From Tremella fuciformis (lineage: Eukaryota > Basidiomycota > Tremellomycetes > Tremellales > Tremellaceae), in NCBI GenBank assembly GCA_032768795.1, contig CP136498.1:434001-498000 (forward strand): DNA of 64,000 bases. The letters are read 5' to 3'. Made by a program: the position numbers and the translations under genes. Within the stretch, counting starts at the first letter, position 1. Every line of letters starts with the position of its first letter. The notes under the pieces are model-generated. The model was not told the origin of the DNA. It did no database searches and saw only the letters and a program-made list of their open reading frames with translations. Below, piece by piece: positions 1 to 11,410 of the stretch.

Positions 1-99
1 TGTTTGGGCTTGGTCCTTCTTTCTCCTGACGCGGCAAATGCGAGTGTCCTGGCGCGGGATTGGTGGGCGGCACGCTGAAGTAGGAGAGCGAAAATCCGC

Positions 100-565
100 C
101 TAGTTGCATCTGAAGCGTCGAGCCTTCAGCCTGTCCATCAATACCTTGCAAGACGAGCCAACTATCGCACCCACCACTCCGGGAGCCGAAATAATGATTG
201 CGTCTTCGGCGCCAGATGGCCGGACCGCGTGGAGGGTGTTGATGGAGTCGGGAGACGGGTTTGGCAGCGATAGAGACAGAGACGGGCTGGCTGCTGATTG
301 GAAAGTGGACGCGTCTCGGCTCACGTCACGAGAGTTGGAAATGGCCACTATGTCATCGGCCTCTTGCCGGTCGCATGGGTTGTCGGCGGTCGGAAAGGGC
401 CTGTCGGCGAGGGAACATTTGACCTTGGTCTCGCGACATTGACTGCATGTGGACCAGATGAGCGGCGAGCCAAACTTGGGATATTTGGCTGCCGACAGCG
501 CGCACGTCAATGATTTCTTGGTGCATCTCTTGCAACGGATCATCGGGGACGTCGAGGAAGAGGCC
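100..565 (-). CDS. Zn(II)2Cys6-like (split cluster) protein, 3' exon
   Basis: The exon encodes two half-cluster motifs, CKRCTKKSLTC and CSQCRETKVKC, separated by about 18 residues, followed by a Ser/Pro-rich tail. Together they follow C-x2-C-x6-C ... C-x2-C-x6-C, the layout of fungal binuclear zinc clusters, although the spacer is longer than the classical 5-12 residues. A likely acceptor (GGGACAG, with CTGAC upstream) opens the exon at about 565; the 5' exon(s) above it, perhaps reaching 808, are not resolved. A DNA-binding or nuclear role is inferred only from the motif. Other proteins with the same double motif are at 39097-40545 and inside both retrotransposons. No known gene name fits. 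Confidence 0.5.
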
Positions 566-1584
566 CTGTCCCGCGTCAGCGGTAGTCCTCGTTCATTTGC
601 AACACCAGGGAGGCAATTGCGTCACTTCAAAGACCGCACAGGAAGACAATGGGGACGCGATCGCCACGAAAACGATCACACGAGGAGAAAGGTTGACTGA
701 CTGGACCCAAAAGACGGGCACTGTGCCCCCCTGGCTGTCGTTGTGGGGCTCAAAGCCGTAGTGAGTCATGATCAGAGCGGCTTTCTGGCGTGAAGCGGCC
801 CCACGCAAAGGCTTTCTTGTCTGCTCGGTCAGCTTTGTACCGTGCTGTGATCGTCAACCGGGGAGGGGAAGGTGTGAGGACATTGGAATGACGAGGCGGG
901 ATCACAAAGTTGGGGATCAAGAGGACTGGACTTAAGACGGAGACTCACGCTGGTATTCCCGCGAATATCGTCTGATATGACAGGACCCGACACCATCTTG
1001 ATCAACAAAACGCTCTCCCGAGACTGAATATGTATGTTGATGGATGTAAAATATTCGACAGTACTAGCAGCTGCAAGTGGGCAGCCAGAAAACACGTGAT
1101 GGGTTTTGCTTCCGCCGGGATTGGGGAGCGCCAGCAAGGAGGAGGCTCATCATGGCAGTGTGAGCTTGCATAGTTCAAGCATCGATCTTGGCCGGGCTGG
1201 GGTCCGCATAGATCGCGATCGATCCACAGAGCGTGGGAAAAGCGCTTCATCGATCTTTGAACAGCAGAGCCAAGATGCTTCACAACCGGATCTACCACTG
1301 TGATACATGTACTCTACACTACCAGCCGGACCGAGAAAGTCGGCCAAAGGACTCCCGCACGTTGTCTCCCAAAGCTCTCGAGTTGCCCATTTGGGCGGGC
1401 GGTCGGAGAGGCTTGCCGTGCTGCTTTCGGCGTCTGGCCAGTCGGAGCATTTTGATCAACCGATCGAGATCGGTCCGGATGCTGCGCTGGGCGGACTATA
1501 CCCCTTACTCGGTGACCTTCCGCTCATTGTGTTCTTCGGCGTCCGCTCCCTCAGAGAAAGGGACTGTGTACATCACAGCATGGC
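566..1584. other. No resolved gene
   Basis: Short open stretches exist on both strands, for example on the minus strand at 593-808 (possibly the 5' exon of the preceding zinc-cluster-like gene) and at 829-1298. I could not assemble them into a convincing spliced model. Nothing repetitive is visible. Confidence 0.4.
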
Positions 1585-2867
1585 CTATGAACTATTGGCG
1601 GGAGAAGCAGGCTCGGTGCGCTCCGAGATGGTGCTCATATGGCTCCTGTCTGCGTGGTACCTCTGGGCTTTTGCCAGCTGAGCTCGGAGTGTGGCGCACT
1701 CCAGTCTGCGATTCTTGCCAGATCGAATGAGAGCCGCTTCCGCCTGTCCCAAACGCTCTCGCATGCTCTCCAGCTCGTTCTCAGAGTCGAAAAGGCGGGC
1801 TTTGAGGACCAGGATCTGGCGGCGAAGCTCATCATTGGCACCGGCAAGCGATTCGCCCGCGAGCCCAACCGACTCGACTGTCACTTCTTGGCTCCCGATG
1901 CCCACATCATCATTCCCCCTCTTGTGGGTCTGTACGGGGCCCGAGACTATTCGGTCAGCGTTTTTTCACAGGAATCCGATCCGAGATGATAGCTCACCGG
2001 GATCGTCAGAGGATGTGCCGATGACGCAGGGGGCACACAAGCGTTTCACGCCACGTCCTGCCTCCTCCTTCTCCAAATCTGCCAAACGAGCAAAGACGTG
2101 CGTCGAGATGGGAGTCAGATCAACAAGTGGAGGAAGACTAGGCCGTCCTTTGTCCACGGGGGCCGCGTGAGGGCTTGAAGGCGTATGCTGGTCTTGCGAA
2201 AACAGATCTGGGAGATCAAGAGCAGATACTCCTCGCGTCAACGGCGTAGGGGTAGGGGCTTCTGACGGCGAGACGGCGACGGAGAGTGTGGATGAGCGAA
2301 CAGGGGGCGTCTTGAGTGCGAGCCCGGCGGCGGCGTTGATCAGTGCCGATTGATAAGATTCCTCAGGACTTGACGTCAGCCCCAAGATCTTCGTCTCCGG
2401 TGCCCATCACCCACCGGACAGTGAACACGCCCTGGTCGAGGTCTTGATCCCACAAGTGAGAGATGCCTGGTCGGGGCGGCAGCGGCTTGGATGAGCGGGT
2501 GCGGAGCATGTCTCCCGCGCTGAAGAAAAAAGTCAGCGTCAAAACCAGTGAATGATGACAAGGGGAGAGACATACCTGTTCCGAATCCTCACCACCTTGT
2601 TGAAATCCTCGTGACACTCATTTGCTGATTTGATATGGGGGATGAAGTCACGCGCTTCGCCGTGCGACAGAATGCTAAAGTCGTCGTCAGAGTCAATGGA
2701 CGGCGAACGACCGACGGGGCCAAACATCAGATTATCTTCGCTGACCATGGACGCGCCCGGAAGAGCGACCCGCGGGCCATCGTGATGAGTGGGCGGACGG
2801 CGCGGTTTGGAGGCCAAGTCCGCGAGAGACGACGAGGATCGGGAGAACAGACGTTTGTAGGTGAACT
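1585..2867 (-). CDS. Unrecognised protein with C-terminal coiled coil, at least 4 exons
   Basis: Exons read as 2867-2576, 2519-2415, 2368-1998 and 1946-1585, with matching phases. Introns are 48-57 nt with GTATGT, GTGGGT and GTGAGC donors and CTGAC branch sites. The apparent stop at 1966 falls inside the last intron, which is 51 nt, a multiple of three. The product has an Asp/Ser-rich N-terminal part (SIDSDDDFSIL), a Pro/Ser/Thr-rich middle, a CAPC pair, then a heptad-like Leu/Arg/Glu segment (RQILVLKARLFDSENELESM) predicted to form a coiled coil of about 60 residues. The 5' end is uncertain: the first listed exon starts at an acceptor (GGCTCAG), so one short upstream exon is missing. I do not recognise the family. 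It lies on the same strand as the zinc-cluster-like gene downstream and ULP1-like gene A upstream. Confidence 0.6.
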
Positions 2868-3598
2868 CTGAGCCTCAGCGGTGCTCAACCTACCGACCTG
2901 CCAATTACTCGGCTGCGAGCGACTCTTGCGCATCCCGAGAGAAATTGGGATTGACTCGGTCTGCTGGGTGAGGAATGAGGTTGAAGGAAAGACAAACCAC
3001 CTCGGGATGGGAAATTCGCATGCACGTCCGACGCTTCGGTCCGAAAGTTCTACCCGGGTGTTTGAGGATTGGTTAGATGCTGGAGAACGAGTAAGTCATG
3101 AGCGGCGTACACCTGACAGATAAGAAACGACAACCAGAAAAATGGGTGCAAGTACGATCAATGGATGCTTCACAGTACCGTGACGGTTTTGTTCCCCTCT
3201 GCCGGATAATCGAGCGAGCGTGATACGGGTGTCTCGTTTGTCAGGCAGCTGTCCGCCTCTTTTGCGCTCACATCGATGCATCTGATAGGGGACCTGCGCC
3301 AAGCGCTCGTCACCATCTCCTCGAGCGCCAATCGGCACCCGAACGGTTGTGCTAGCCGCCCATGCTTGAACCCGCTCCATCGCACGGGATATCAGTGCAT
3401 GTTGGAAGATAGCACAGTGCTCTCAAAGAGATGGGTTTCTGAGAACAACAGCGATGCATGACATGGGCAAACGAGAAATGACAAATACAACAAGCTTGAG
3501 GAGATGTGCCGTAGATTGATCTCTTTCCGTTTGGATTCCCGGGACGGGCGGGTGTACTTATCTCCTTGGCGCAAATCCCCGCCCTACTCTGCCAAAAG
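2868..3598. other. No resolved gene
   Basis: This gap lies between the coiled-coil gene and the 3' end of ULP1-like gene A. A short upstream exon of the coiled-coil gene may lie near 2890-2933 (minus). Otherwise only scattered short frames are seen. Confidence 0.4.
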
Positions 3599-5471
3599 TC
3601 AAGGCCTCCACGTCTCCCACAATTTGCCAGAGGACAGAAGGGAGAGTAGCCTCTCGCCAACGTGCCGATCCCTAGTCACAAGGGCGAACTGGCGGCGTCG
3701 TAAGGCCGAGCAATAGTGAACACTGAACGTTCTTCGGGGGCTGCCGAAGAGCATATTGGAGTACTGCGGCCCGTGTGGGATTCGGCAGATGAGGTTGATG
3801 GCTTCAATGGCGAGCGGCCCGCTATCGAAGGCCGGCACAGCGGTGGTCGACGGTACCTGATGCTCAGCACGGTGGAGTTCGGGGAGAGAAAACACATATT
3901 GTCTCACCTGTAAGGCTCTACCAAGGTCGGCGACGGCCGTCCTCCACGGTCGGGTTGACTGATCAGATGGAATGAACATTTCAGGCAGGGTCAATTCAAC
4001 CTGTACCCTCAGTCATTCGAAAAAGACCCCTCTTTACGAAGGGGCCACTTACCCATTCGCAAATGCGCCGAGCACAAGTACCGAGCGGCGGTCCCGCGGC
4101 AACCGTTCCAATCGGCTGGGGAAAATGGTATAGTGTTGCGACCCGACTTTTGAGCGCCATGATCAAGATAGCCCAGCGACTATCGATCGATCGGTCGTCG
4201 AGCTCCCGGACGTCGATGCATATGGCACATAGTATCGATCGAGGCAACCATTGTCGTGCGTTGACCGTGTGGTTGACGATCGACCCACACCCAAAGGCGG
4301 GAGCAAGTCGGAGCCAGAGGTCGGCGGTGAGCCGTTTCGACAGGGTGGGATCCTCCAGATCTATCCGACAGACCTTGCCGTCCGAGAGGACAGTGCACAC
4401 GACCGGTCGTGGATAGATGAATGGGGCGTGAGTAAGGTGCGAGGCGATTGCGGCCTTGGGTCCGGCAGAGGAGCGTCTTCCGGCTACTGCCGTGTCCGCC
4501 AGCAGGATCTGCGTCTGCTTTGCGAGAAGAACTTGGACTGTCAGAGACGAGTAAGCCTCTCGGCCAACCAGCTGCGGGTGCAGGCTGGACGCTGGTTCCA
4601 GCAGCCAGGTCTCAAGCGAACTTGGTACTGGGCCGACAGTCCCGAGGATGGTTGACACGGTGCCGACCCGAGTGGAATCCCTGGACGACAAGGCAGTGCT
4701 CCACTGCTGAAAAGTCGAGATGATGTCGTCGATCGAGTCAGTCAGGTCGTCATCGCCACCGGGACACAACGCGTATTTCCACCCCAAGCTGACGAGGAAG
4801 TTGATAAGATCAGGGTCGCTTTGTAATCTTTGCCAAAGACTTTGACTTAGGTTGGTCAAGGCGTCTGGTCGGTCTGACGCGATCCACGACGATTCGCGGT
4901 CGCGGGCGGTTTGCGCAACCGCTGACAGCGCCATGATCGTCAAGAGCCAAGCTGGAGCTTGAGCCGATCCGTATGTCACTGGTTCCCGACCATCTCCTCT
5001 AACCCCCGATTCATCTCGCTCGACCTGTTCGGTCTTCTTCGACCCCGACGTCGCGGTCGATTCCAGATCACACAGCGTCTTCCTGTCGACCAGGCACCAA
5101 TCGCTGTCGGTCTGATCATGCAGATAACGAGCGATGTCGCGCAGCAAATCACTGCTCGATCCGCCGTAAACGTAAGCGAGATCTTGCAACCGCGAGGTCC
5201 CATCCGATTCGTCCACCTCCTCCTGAAAATCAGCTTACCGCCCGATCTCATGCTCTCTCCTGCCACCGCCTCAACGGAACACACGGTGTGACGGCGGGGG
5301 ACGGATACTGACTGATGACACTGGGTAAGCCGAATCAGGCCATGGGGTCTTACGGCGTATCGGTCCCTTGTCCTCCTCGGTGGCTGACCGACAAGAGTCG
5401 AAAGACGTCCGGATGTTCGATACCAATGGAGTAACCCCCAGACGAGGTCGCTTCGCCGTTGGTAGCGACAT
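3599..5471 (-). CDS. ULP1/C48-like pseudoprotease A
   Basis: Four exons, 5471-5283, 5222-4053, 4000-3908 and 3862-3599, all join in phase 0 and give about 571 residues. The start is an ATG followed by a basic nuclear-localisation-like stretch (AKRPRL). The C-terminal third resembles the SUMO-protease (C48) fold: a strand-turn-strand (ILCAICIDV ... SRWAILIMALKSRVATLYHF) where active enzymes have His-Trp and Tyr-Asp-Ser, then FDSGPLAIEAINLI where they have DCG. So His is Arg, the Asp position is His, and Cys is Ser (AGC, 3823-3821). The reading frame is otherwise clean, which argues for a maintained, catalytically inactive protein rather than a decaying gene. Gene B at 20074-22165 shares the DSG change. 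Assignment to the fold is by motif alone and rests on moderate similarity. Confidence 0.65.
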
Positions 5472-6495
5472 GTATTGACAGGGAAAAAGGGGAAGACAAG
5501 CGGGGGCTATAGATAAGTGCAGAAAGAATAGAGAGGAGATTCGTTAGTAACTTTGTTCATCAAGACTCAGGGTAGTGATGTCAGGCACCAAGTCTTACTT
5601 CTGGGCACATGTGGTAGACGTGTCGCGGTCAAGGGAGTATTGAGCAGCTCGCCCGTGGACGCTTCCATGCTGTCGCCTCGCTGCTCGAGCGCGGATTGCC
5701 AAGCGCTACCTTGGATGGGTGAGGAGGAATAATCCCCATCGAAGCAATCAATCCCGCCTGGGAGCGCCAGACCTCGACCTCGATCCCGGACCTCGTGCGT
5801 TCGGACGTGGCCGCTTACAATACATCGCTCGCAGATGAGACGAGTGGACGGGGGAGTATATGACGGACGAGACGCAGCGGTAGACGACCAGCAACGCGAT
5901 CATCGCACGCGCATCATCGCCAGGCACTCACGGATACCCGCTGATGCACGTCGACCGTGTCGGGCGTGGGAGCGTACCAGGACACGGTGACCTTGGGGAT
6001 CGGCAACGTTTGATACTCGCGCCGCGCATCACGATCACTCGTCTGCTATGCAGCTCGGAGCAGATGAGACACGGCGATGAGTCCGGGCATCGCTCATGCT
6101 GTCGATACATGTCACGCTTGAAAAACGATAACCATGTTCGCATACCTTGCGGACGAGAGTACAGATCATCGGGAGGAGAATATGTCATTCCAGGCCCCGT
6201 CGGACGCAATGCGTACGAGATCGGGATTCCGCTGATCGTCAGGTGTGTGAAGCCCTTGTCGACACGCTCGATACCGCCTCAAAAGCCTCCACGGATGCCA
6301 CCTCGGTAGGAATAGTCCAGATGGTCCTGGAGTGTTACACAACGATGAGAGCAATGCATTCGTCTATCCTGCAGTTCTCTACTTATGAGCCGTCGCTCTG
6401 GCGGCCTGTGCACGACTGCTCGCTCATGCTCTTATTGTCCTACACCGCATCCTGCCCAAAGAGGCAATTCTGACCCAATGAGGCGTCCTCGGGGC
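5472..6495. other. Possible plus-strand exons, unresolved
   Basis: Two plus-strand stretches read like protein: 5737-5860 (IPIEAINPAWERQTS ...) and 6247-6420 (VCEALVDTLDTASKAS ...). They may belong to one spliced gene, but I could not connect them. The region between them has many stops in all frames. Confidence 0.25.
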
Positions 6496-6876
6496 CTATT
6501 GTTCAACATGGAGGTCGTCAAAGACCGGGTTGGTCTCTAGTTGTCGAGCACAAGGTGAGCTCAATGGTTTGTCGCGCATCCATTCTTGCGGGCCTGACCA
6601 GCAGTCTTTCGACTCTGTCCTCAACGACAACTCTGTCGCCGCCAACAAGTCTGCTGAGACCGATGTGGACCGCAGTCCGCCCAAAAAGCGATCATGGCGA
6701 GACACCATCTGCTGCGCCGCCTCGGTCTGCATATCCCTCGATCTACTCAACATACTCGCAACCGTCTCTGAAAGAAGCCGCCGCGGGTCTGTGGGCCTTG
6801 TCCCCAGGACCCGGGTGTGGAGAGGGTGACTATGAGAGCGGGAGCGACGGATAAAGTCAGCGTCGGACTCGCTCAA
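6496..6876 (-). CDS. Unrecognised Ser/Arg-rich ORF
   Basis: An open stretch of 126 codons on the minus strand has a helix-prone, Ser/Arg/Glu-rich middle (LLSETVASMLSRSRDMQTEA) and two cysteines near the end. It is probably one exon of a spliced gene, since an AG acceptor lies just above it. I found no recognisable domain. Strand is favoured by amino-acid composition only; the plus strand also has open frames here. Confidence 0.3.
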   Translation of the reverse strand: MSESDADFIRRSRSHSHPLHTRVLGTRPTDPRRLLSETVASMLSRSRDMQTEAAQQMVSRHDRFLGGLRSTSVSADLLAATELSLRTESKDCWSGPQEWMRDKPLSSPCARQLETNPVFDDLHVEQ

Positions 6877-8176
6877 GAGGCTCCAAGTGTAGCGAGCTTT
6901 GCGTGTTCAAGCGCTCGCGCCCTTGGCGCATTGGTGAGAGACTGGGTGGGCGGGTGGCTGCCTCGCCTCGACACGTAATGATCGATGCATCGAAGGATCG
7001 ACTTGCTTACTCGTGCCGTGGGATCTTACGCTTCGAGCCACCATGATCAGAAGAGCATCGGGATCAAGCGCTGGCAGTGATCACGGTGCTTTCGTCGGCC
7101 ACTCACCTCGTCGTGGTCGTCGCTGATACGCGCCATCTGCTTGTGCGTCTTGACTCGCCACACCGGAACACGTGATGGGATCGTTTCTGGACCTCGACTC
7201 AATACTCCGAGAGACGTGTGACATTGTCCATGCCTGTTGCGACCTTGCCCAGATATCCTCAGTTCCCCCCACTCGAGAGTACATCCCTCCTCTCAAGTGG
7301 CATAAATGGCGATTCGATTTGGCGCAACAATGTCATACAGTCAGCGCCTGATCTCATCATGTGAGCAAGACAGATGGGGTGCCTCTCAAGCGAGCCGGCC
7401 CGTGCGAAGCGTTCGAGTACCGGGCGGGTAGTCGATACTGTACAGGAGCGCCCTCCCAAGGGACGGAAACCGAGGTCGACTTGGCTGAGACTAGCTAAGA
7501 CTCGTCGATGGTATTACGGCCACCTGTTGCCTCGCTCAGCACTAACCTGAGAGTGATGAGAGAGGCAACAGAGCGTGGACGAGGCTAAGTAAGGCTTGGC
7601 AAGGCTGAGCGGAATTTCCGCCTTTGGACTACGTGAGCGGATAAATAACCATTTCCAACGCTAAGGTTACAGTCCCCAGGCTAGACGGGGCATGACACCG
7701 CCGCCCAAGGCAGATGACGGCAAACGTACATTGTTGTATCCGCCATTACATGTCTCACTAGTTTTTTTTTTCTTTTCAGCGGTGCGGAAAGACCGAGTCG
7801 TCCCGCATAGGCTGACAATTGACGCCCTGGAGTAGCCAAACAAGCGCCCTCTCAGCGCTTCTTATCAGGGCCTTTGTGCACCATCAATCACCGCCGAACG
7901 AAAGCACCCACTGAGGCGGGTGAGGATTCTGATCGTTCCGTTACCAGACGCGTGCTTGCTTGTTCTGGCTTCATCAACACTACATCCGGTCTCATATCCT
8001 CCCGTAGTATAGTCGTATTAGAGATGACTATGATCGCTCCCTCTCCCAAAATAGATATATGTGTCCCCAAGCCACCATCTCCGCCTCAACTCTCCCGATG
8101 TCTTGCGACCGCGCAAGAGAAGATGTCCTGCTCCTTGCTACCGCCCATTGCGCCAGCCCGCCCCGCATCGCCTCCC
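6877..8176. other. Intergenic or unresolved, with a pyrimidine tract
   Basis: I see only short minus-strand frames at 7081-7459. A T-rich pyrimidine run (7757-7780, ending TTTTCAG) looks like an intron 3' end or a promoter tract. A plus-strand frame at 7874-8194 overlaps the minus-strand acidic repeat and is probably a shadow. Confidence 0.35.
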
Positions 8177-9706
8177 CTACTTCCCGTCATCTGACCAAGG
8201 TTCCGCCGCCGACGTATCAGAGTCAGCAGAGGAGTCCTTGGCCTGCTCATCCGACCAAGGTTCCCCCGCCGACGTATCAGAGTCTGGGGAAGATTGTTTG
8301 GGCTGTGCGCCAACATCAGAGTCTGCCGAGCCGTCCGAACTCGCCGCGAGGAGATTGGCCTTGCGCTTCTTGACGGGTGATTTCCGAGTCGGTTTGGACG
8401 AGATCAAGGGAAGGTCGGTGGGACTGGGCAGATCTGATGTGGACGAGCCACTCGCATTGTTAGAGGTCGTGATTTTACCGATTGGGGACGCCATCAGCGA
8501 CCCGTCCGCATGGGTTCGTGGTGGATGCTGAAATGCCCATGCCGATCGGTGTGCAAAGGGACCGTCGAGCGCTGCGAGGAAAGCGCCATACTGGACGGAT
8601 CGCAATAGTCCAAAGTGGTGGATAGCCAGTAAGTTGAAGCCAAGGATGGTCGCTTCGTCCTCGATGATTTGCCTTGGGTCTCGTCAGCGATGGCGAACAA
8701 GCGGATGGTTGTCGGAGAGATCAAAAAACTCACCATTCGCGATCGGAACTCAGATGAATCGTGTTCCAGCTATTGGGCAGTTAGCATCCCGCAGATCCTA
8801 GTCCTTCAGCGCGCCCCGCGAGAAGAGATACCCCCGAATCGACAGCTCACGAAGTGAAAAGAACCGTCTCGGTCGGGATGCTGATCGTCTTTCGGGCGGC
8901 GGTCTTCTTCTTTGTGGGCTTTGGGTTGCTCCGTCGTGTTGCAGTTCCGGTCGACGCACCCTGTGCATTGCGCTGTGCCGCTACTAGCTTGGAGGAGGGA
9001 AGGTCGATCGATTTGAGGGCGATCTCGAGTTTGCGCTCGTAAAGCTTCATTCGCGATGCGACTTCGTGCGGTTCCGTTGTACACCACAGGAAACTCCATA
9101 TCACCCTTGATGAGACCCGGCGCGGGCGCAGCGCTCTGGATATCGGTCTGACCGCGTGTGATGGAGCTCCCCTCATATTGCGCCAGCACCATCCAGTAAT
9201 CTAATGCCGAGTCGGGAGCGTGTGTTTCGTCGCGCATGGTAGAACGTTCATTGCGGCATCGAACGCGTTAGGAGAGGATGACGGGACGGGGCGCAGTGTG
9301 ATGATCATTGAAGGAAACCTGGGCGTCAGCGCTGCACCGACACCAGGCACGTCGCGGCCGCCGGTCCTCATCGACCAAGCTGAATCTGATCTTCATGGCG
9401 TCATCGTCAATGGCAATAGGTTCCGACCGGGACGAATGCTATGCTCACCAGGCGGCATCGTCAAAGTCGAGCTTTACACACCATCGGCCGTGAACGTACG
9501 ATCCAGTGTCAATGTTGAGGGCGAGGTGCAGAACCGCAAATTTGGCCATCGGACCGGTCGCGGGAACGGCAATGACGGCGCGGCTGGCGTGCGGTAAGCG
9601 AGCAGTACAGCAGACGGAGCATACCTCACTCACCCGATGACAAAGTGTCCAGCTTGCCACATGGCCTCACGCCAGTCGTGCAGAGCTGCGCCCAGCGGGG
9701 TCGTCA
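8177..9706 (-). CDS. Unrecognised multi-exon gene with acidic repeat tail
   Basis: Protein-like minus-strand exons run from an ATG near 9706 (MTTPLGAALHDWREAMWQAG) through a GTGAGT intron into a conserved-looking block (PMAKFAVLHLALNIDTGSYV), then 9237-9050, 9010-8856 and 8605-8177. The third piece is Lys-rich (NPKPTKKKTAARK), and the last has a Lys/Arg patch followed by an acidic tail with two copies of a DSDTSA(A/G)EPWSD unit. Not all junctions could be fixed, so this could be two adjacent genes. No domain is recognised. A basic segment next to an acidic Ser/Asp tail is common in chromatin-associated proteins, but that is only a composition-based guess. Confidence 0.35.
8188..8286. repeat. 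Short coding tandem repeat
   Basis: Two near-identical copies (CCGACCAAGGTTCC(G/C)CC followed by CGACGTATCAGAGTC) lie in tandem about 60 bp apart. On the minus strand they encode the repeated acidic SDTSA(A/G)EPWSD unit. Unit length is a multiple of three, so copy-number change would keep the frame. Confidence 0.7.
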
Positions 9707-10149
9707 TCTGCGTTCGGGGGCGGACCGGAGCGAGTGCGGGAGCGACGAGTGGGGAGAGTTCGCGCCCGAGCCAGAGCTAGACGCTGCCAGGCCCGAAGGT
9801 CCCCTTGGCGATTTTGTCTTGGATCTAGCTCCCGTTGCGCGTCGATGCCATGCTGCGTCATGCGTCAGAAGAGAACAAACGAACAACTAAACAGAAGAGT
9901 AAGTTGGGCCCGAAGTGACATGTTGATGGGGTCACGTGAGTGCCACGTTATCGCCCCAATCGTCGCCACCAATGAATTGTTAGAGTACTTTCAACACTCG
10001 ACTCTCTGCGTCACAGACATGCTAATCATGGCCTAAGGCGAGGGCAACAAAGGCGGATCTGAGTTTGCTTCAAATGGCCCAGTCGGTCAGCGGTTCGCTT
10101 GGCTCAGCGCCAGCGCCACAGAGCCGGTGGCGGATTGATATAGAGCGGG

Positions 10150-10790
10150 TCAGAGGGGACGCTCGGATCGGCGGGACTGCGCCTTGTACCAAAGTAATAG
10201 TACGAATTCAGGTGCGTCAAGCGCAACTCTGACCAACAGGATCAAATCTACCCGCCTCCTGGTCAAAATCGCTACGAGCGCTAATGATGACGATCTCGCA
10301 AGCGACCGATGCCGCATTAGACCTTCCACGGTGAGCTCTTCACACGATTGTACGACCTGCGTACTGTCGTTGACGGGATCCAGAGTCTGCGGAACTTGAA
10401 TCGGCTCAGCCTTCATGGTCCACCGCATGGCACCAGTGATGGCGCGGGAGAGAGCGACTAGAGAAGCGAAGTGGAGTCAGCTTCCTCTCATCGACACGGT
10501 GAGATCCTTCGTGCTATTGCGGAATGTCGCTGACGATAGGTCGGGCGGGACCTGTGGGCACTTGTGAGCAACTCATTTGTGACAACCTCTCTATTAGATC
10601 CACCCCGCAAGCCTCCGGGCATTTCGATTCGGAAGTGTGTCGGAGAGCACTGCGACTGACGCCCGCCTCTCTCGTGACTGCCTATCGATCCGTGCGCCGC
10701 TTTGCAGTCTTTGCCGTCCCCAAATACAACCTCGAGACCGATGGCGTCTCGCAGTCTCCTCACTGGAACGAAGAACGGACAAGCCGCCAT
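10150..10790 (-). CDS. Unrecognised protein, two candidate exons
   Basis: An ATG at 10790 opens a frame with a short hydrophobic/charged start (RLRDAIGLEVVFGDGKDCKA). A second minus-strand stretch at 10470-10150 (SLVALSRAITGAMRWTMKAE ... ALVAILTRRRVDLILLVRVA) ends in a plain stop. A GT-AG intron around 10490-10470 would join them, but the phase is not verified. The second part has a hydrophobic Leu/Val run that could be one helix. No family is recognised. Confidence 0.3.
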
Positions 10791-10911
10791 CGACTTGCCA
10801 AAGTCGCTGACGCCGGACCGAGGGAACGCTGGTCAGCGCGGCTGGTATCCAACGAGGTCAGGAGGGTCCGGCACCAATCAGAGGCTATGCTGAGCAGTAG
10901 AAAAGGAAGCG

Positions 10912-11410
10912 CTCGTCAGTCAATGCGGCCGATGCGGTTGCGCTCTATTCGAGCCAGCAGTCCTTCGACGGATGGCGCAATAACGGCCGAAACCGGCCAG
11001 ATTTTCCGGCCGACCTCGGTCAAGGGCAGGACAGACGTCCTGACGGCGCAGCTGCAGCTCCGCCCACTGCCAAGGCGACTTGCAATGGCGGGATTGCGAG
11101 CTGCGACTTTGACTCGGCGTAACGACAAAGTGGAAGCGCTGCCGCAGCCGCCGAGGCGCTCGACAACGCGAAGGCGGGGACAACGAGGACGAGGATCATA
11201 CGGAACCGGGTCACATGTACACTGCAACACCACCCAAGCGGCCTCAAATTGGATACGGTGTCGGACGCAACGGACATCCCGGACTCGACTGCCAGATGGA
11301 TCATATGGCGGACATGACAAAGATGAGCGCGTGGAGCTGGCTTGGCCCCGAGACCGTACGTCGTCTCGACGCCGTCTTCATCGCCCCACATATCGCTGGC
11401 CGAGCCTAAC
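10912..11410 (+). CDS. Unrecognised protein, candidate exons
   Basis: Two plus-strand stretches look coding: 10918-11120 (ADAVALYSSQQSFDGWRNNG ... GGIASCDFDS) followed by GTAACG, and 11178-11352 (DNEDEDHTEPGHMYTATPPK ... MSAWSWLGPET) followed by GTACGT. The intron between them could not be phased. The larger Arg-rich open frame in another phase over the same DNA looks like a shadow. Function unknown. Confidence 0.25.

Noticed and set aside
1966..1990. In-frame TGA in the coiled-coil gene, first read as a nonsense mutation
   Set aside because: A 51-nt intron with GTGAGC donor, CTGAC branch site and AATAG acceptor removes it and keeps phase.
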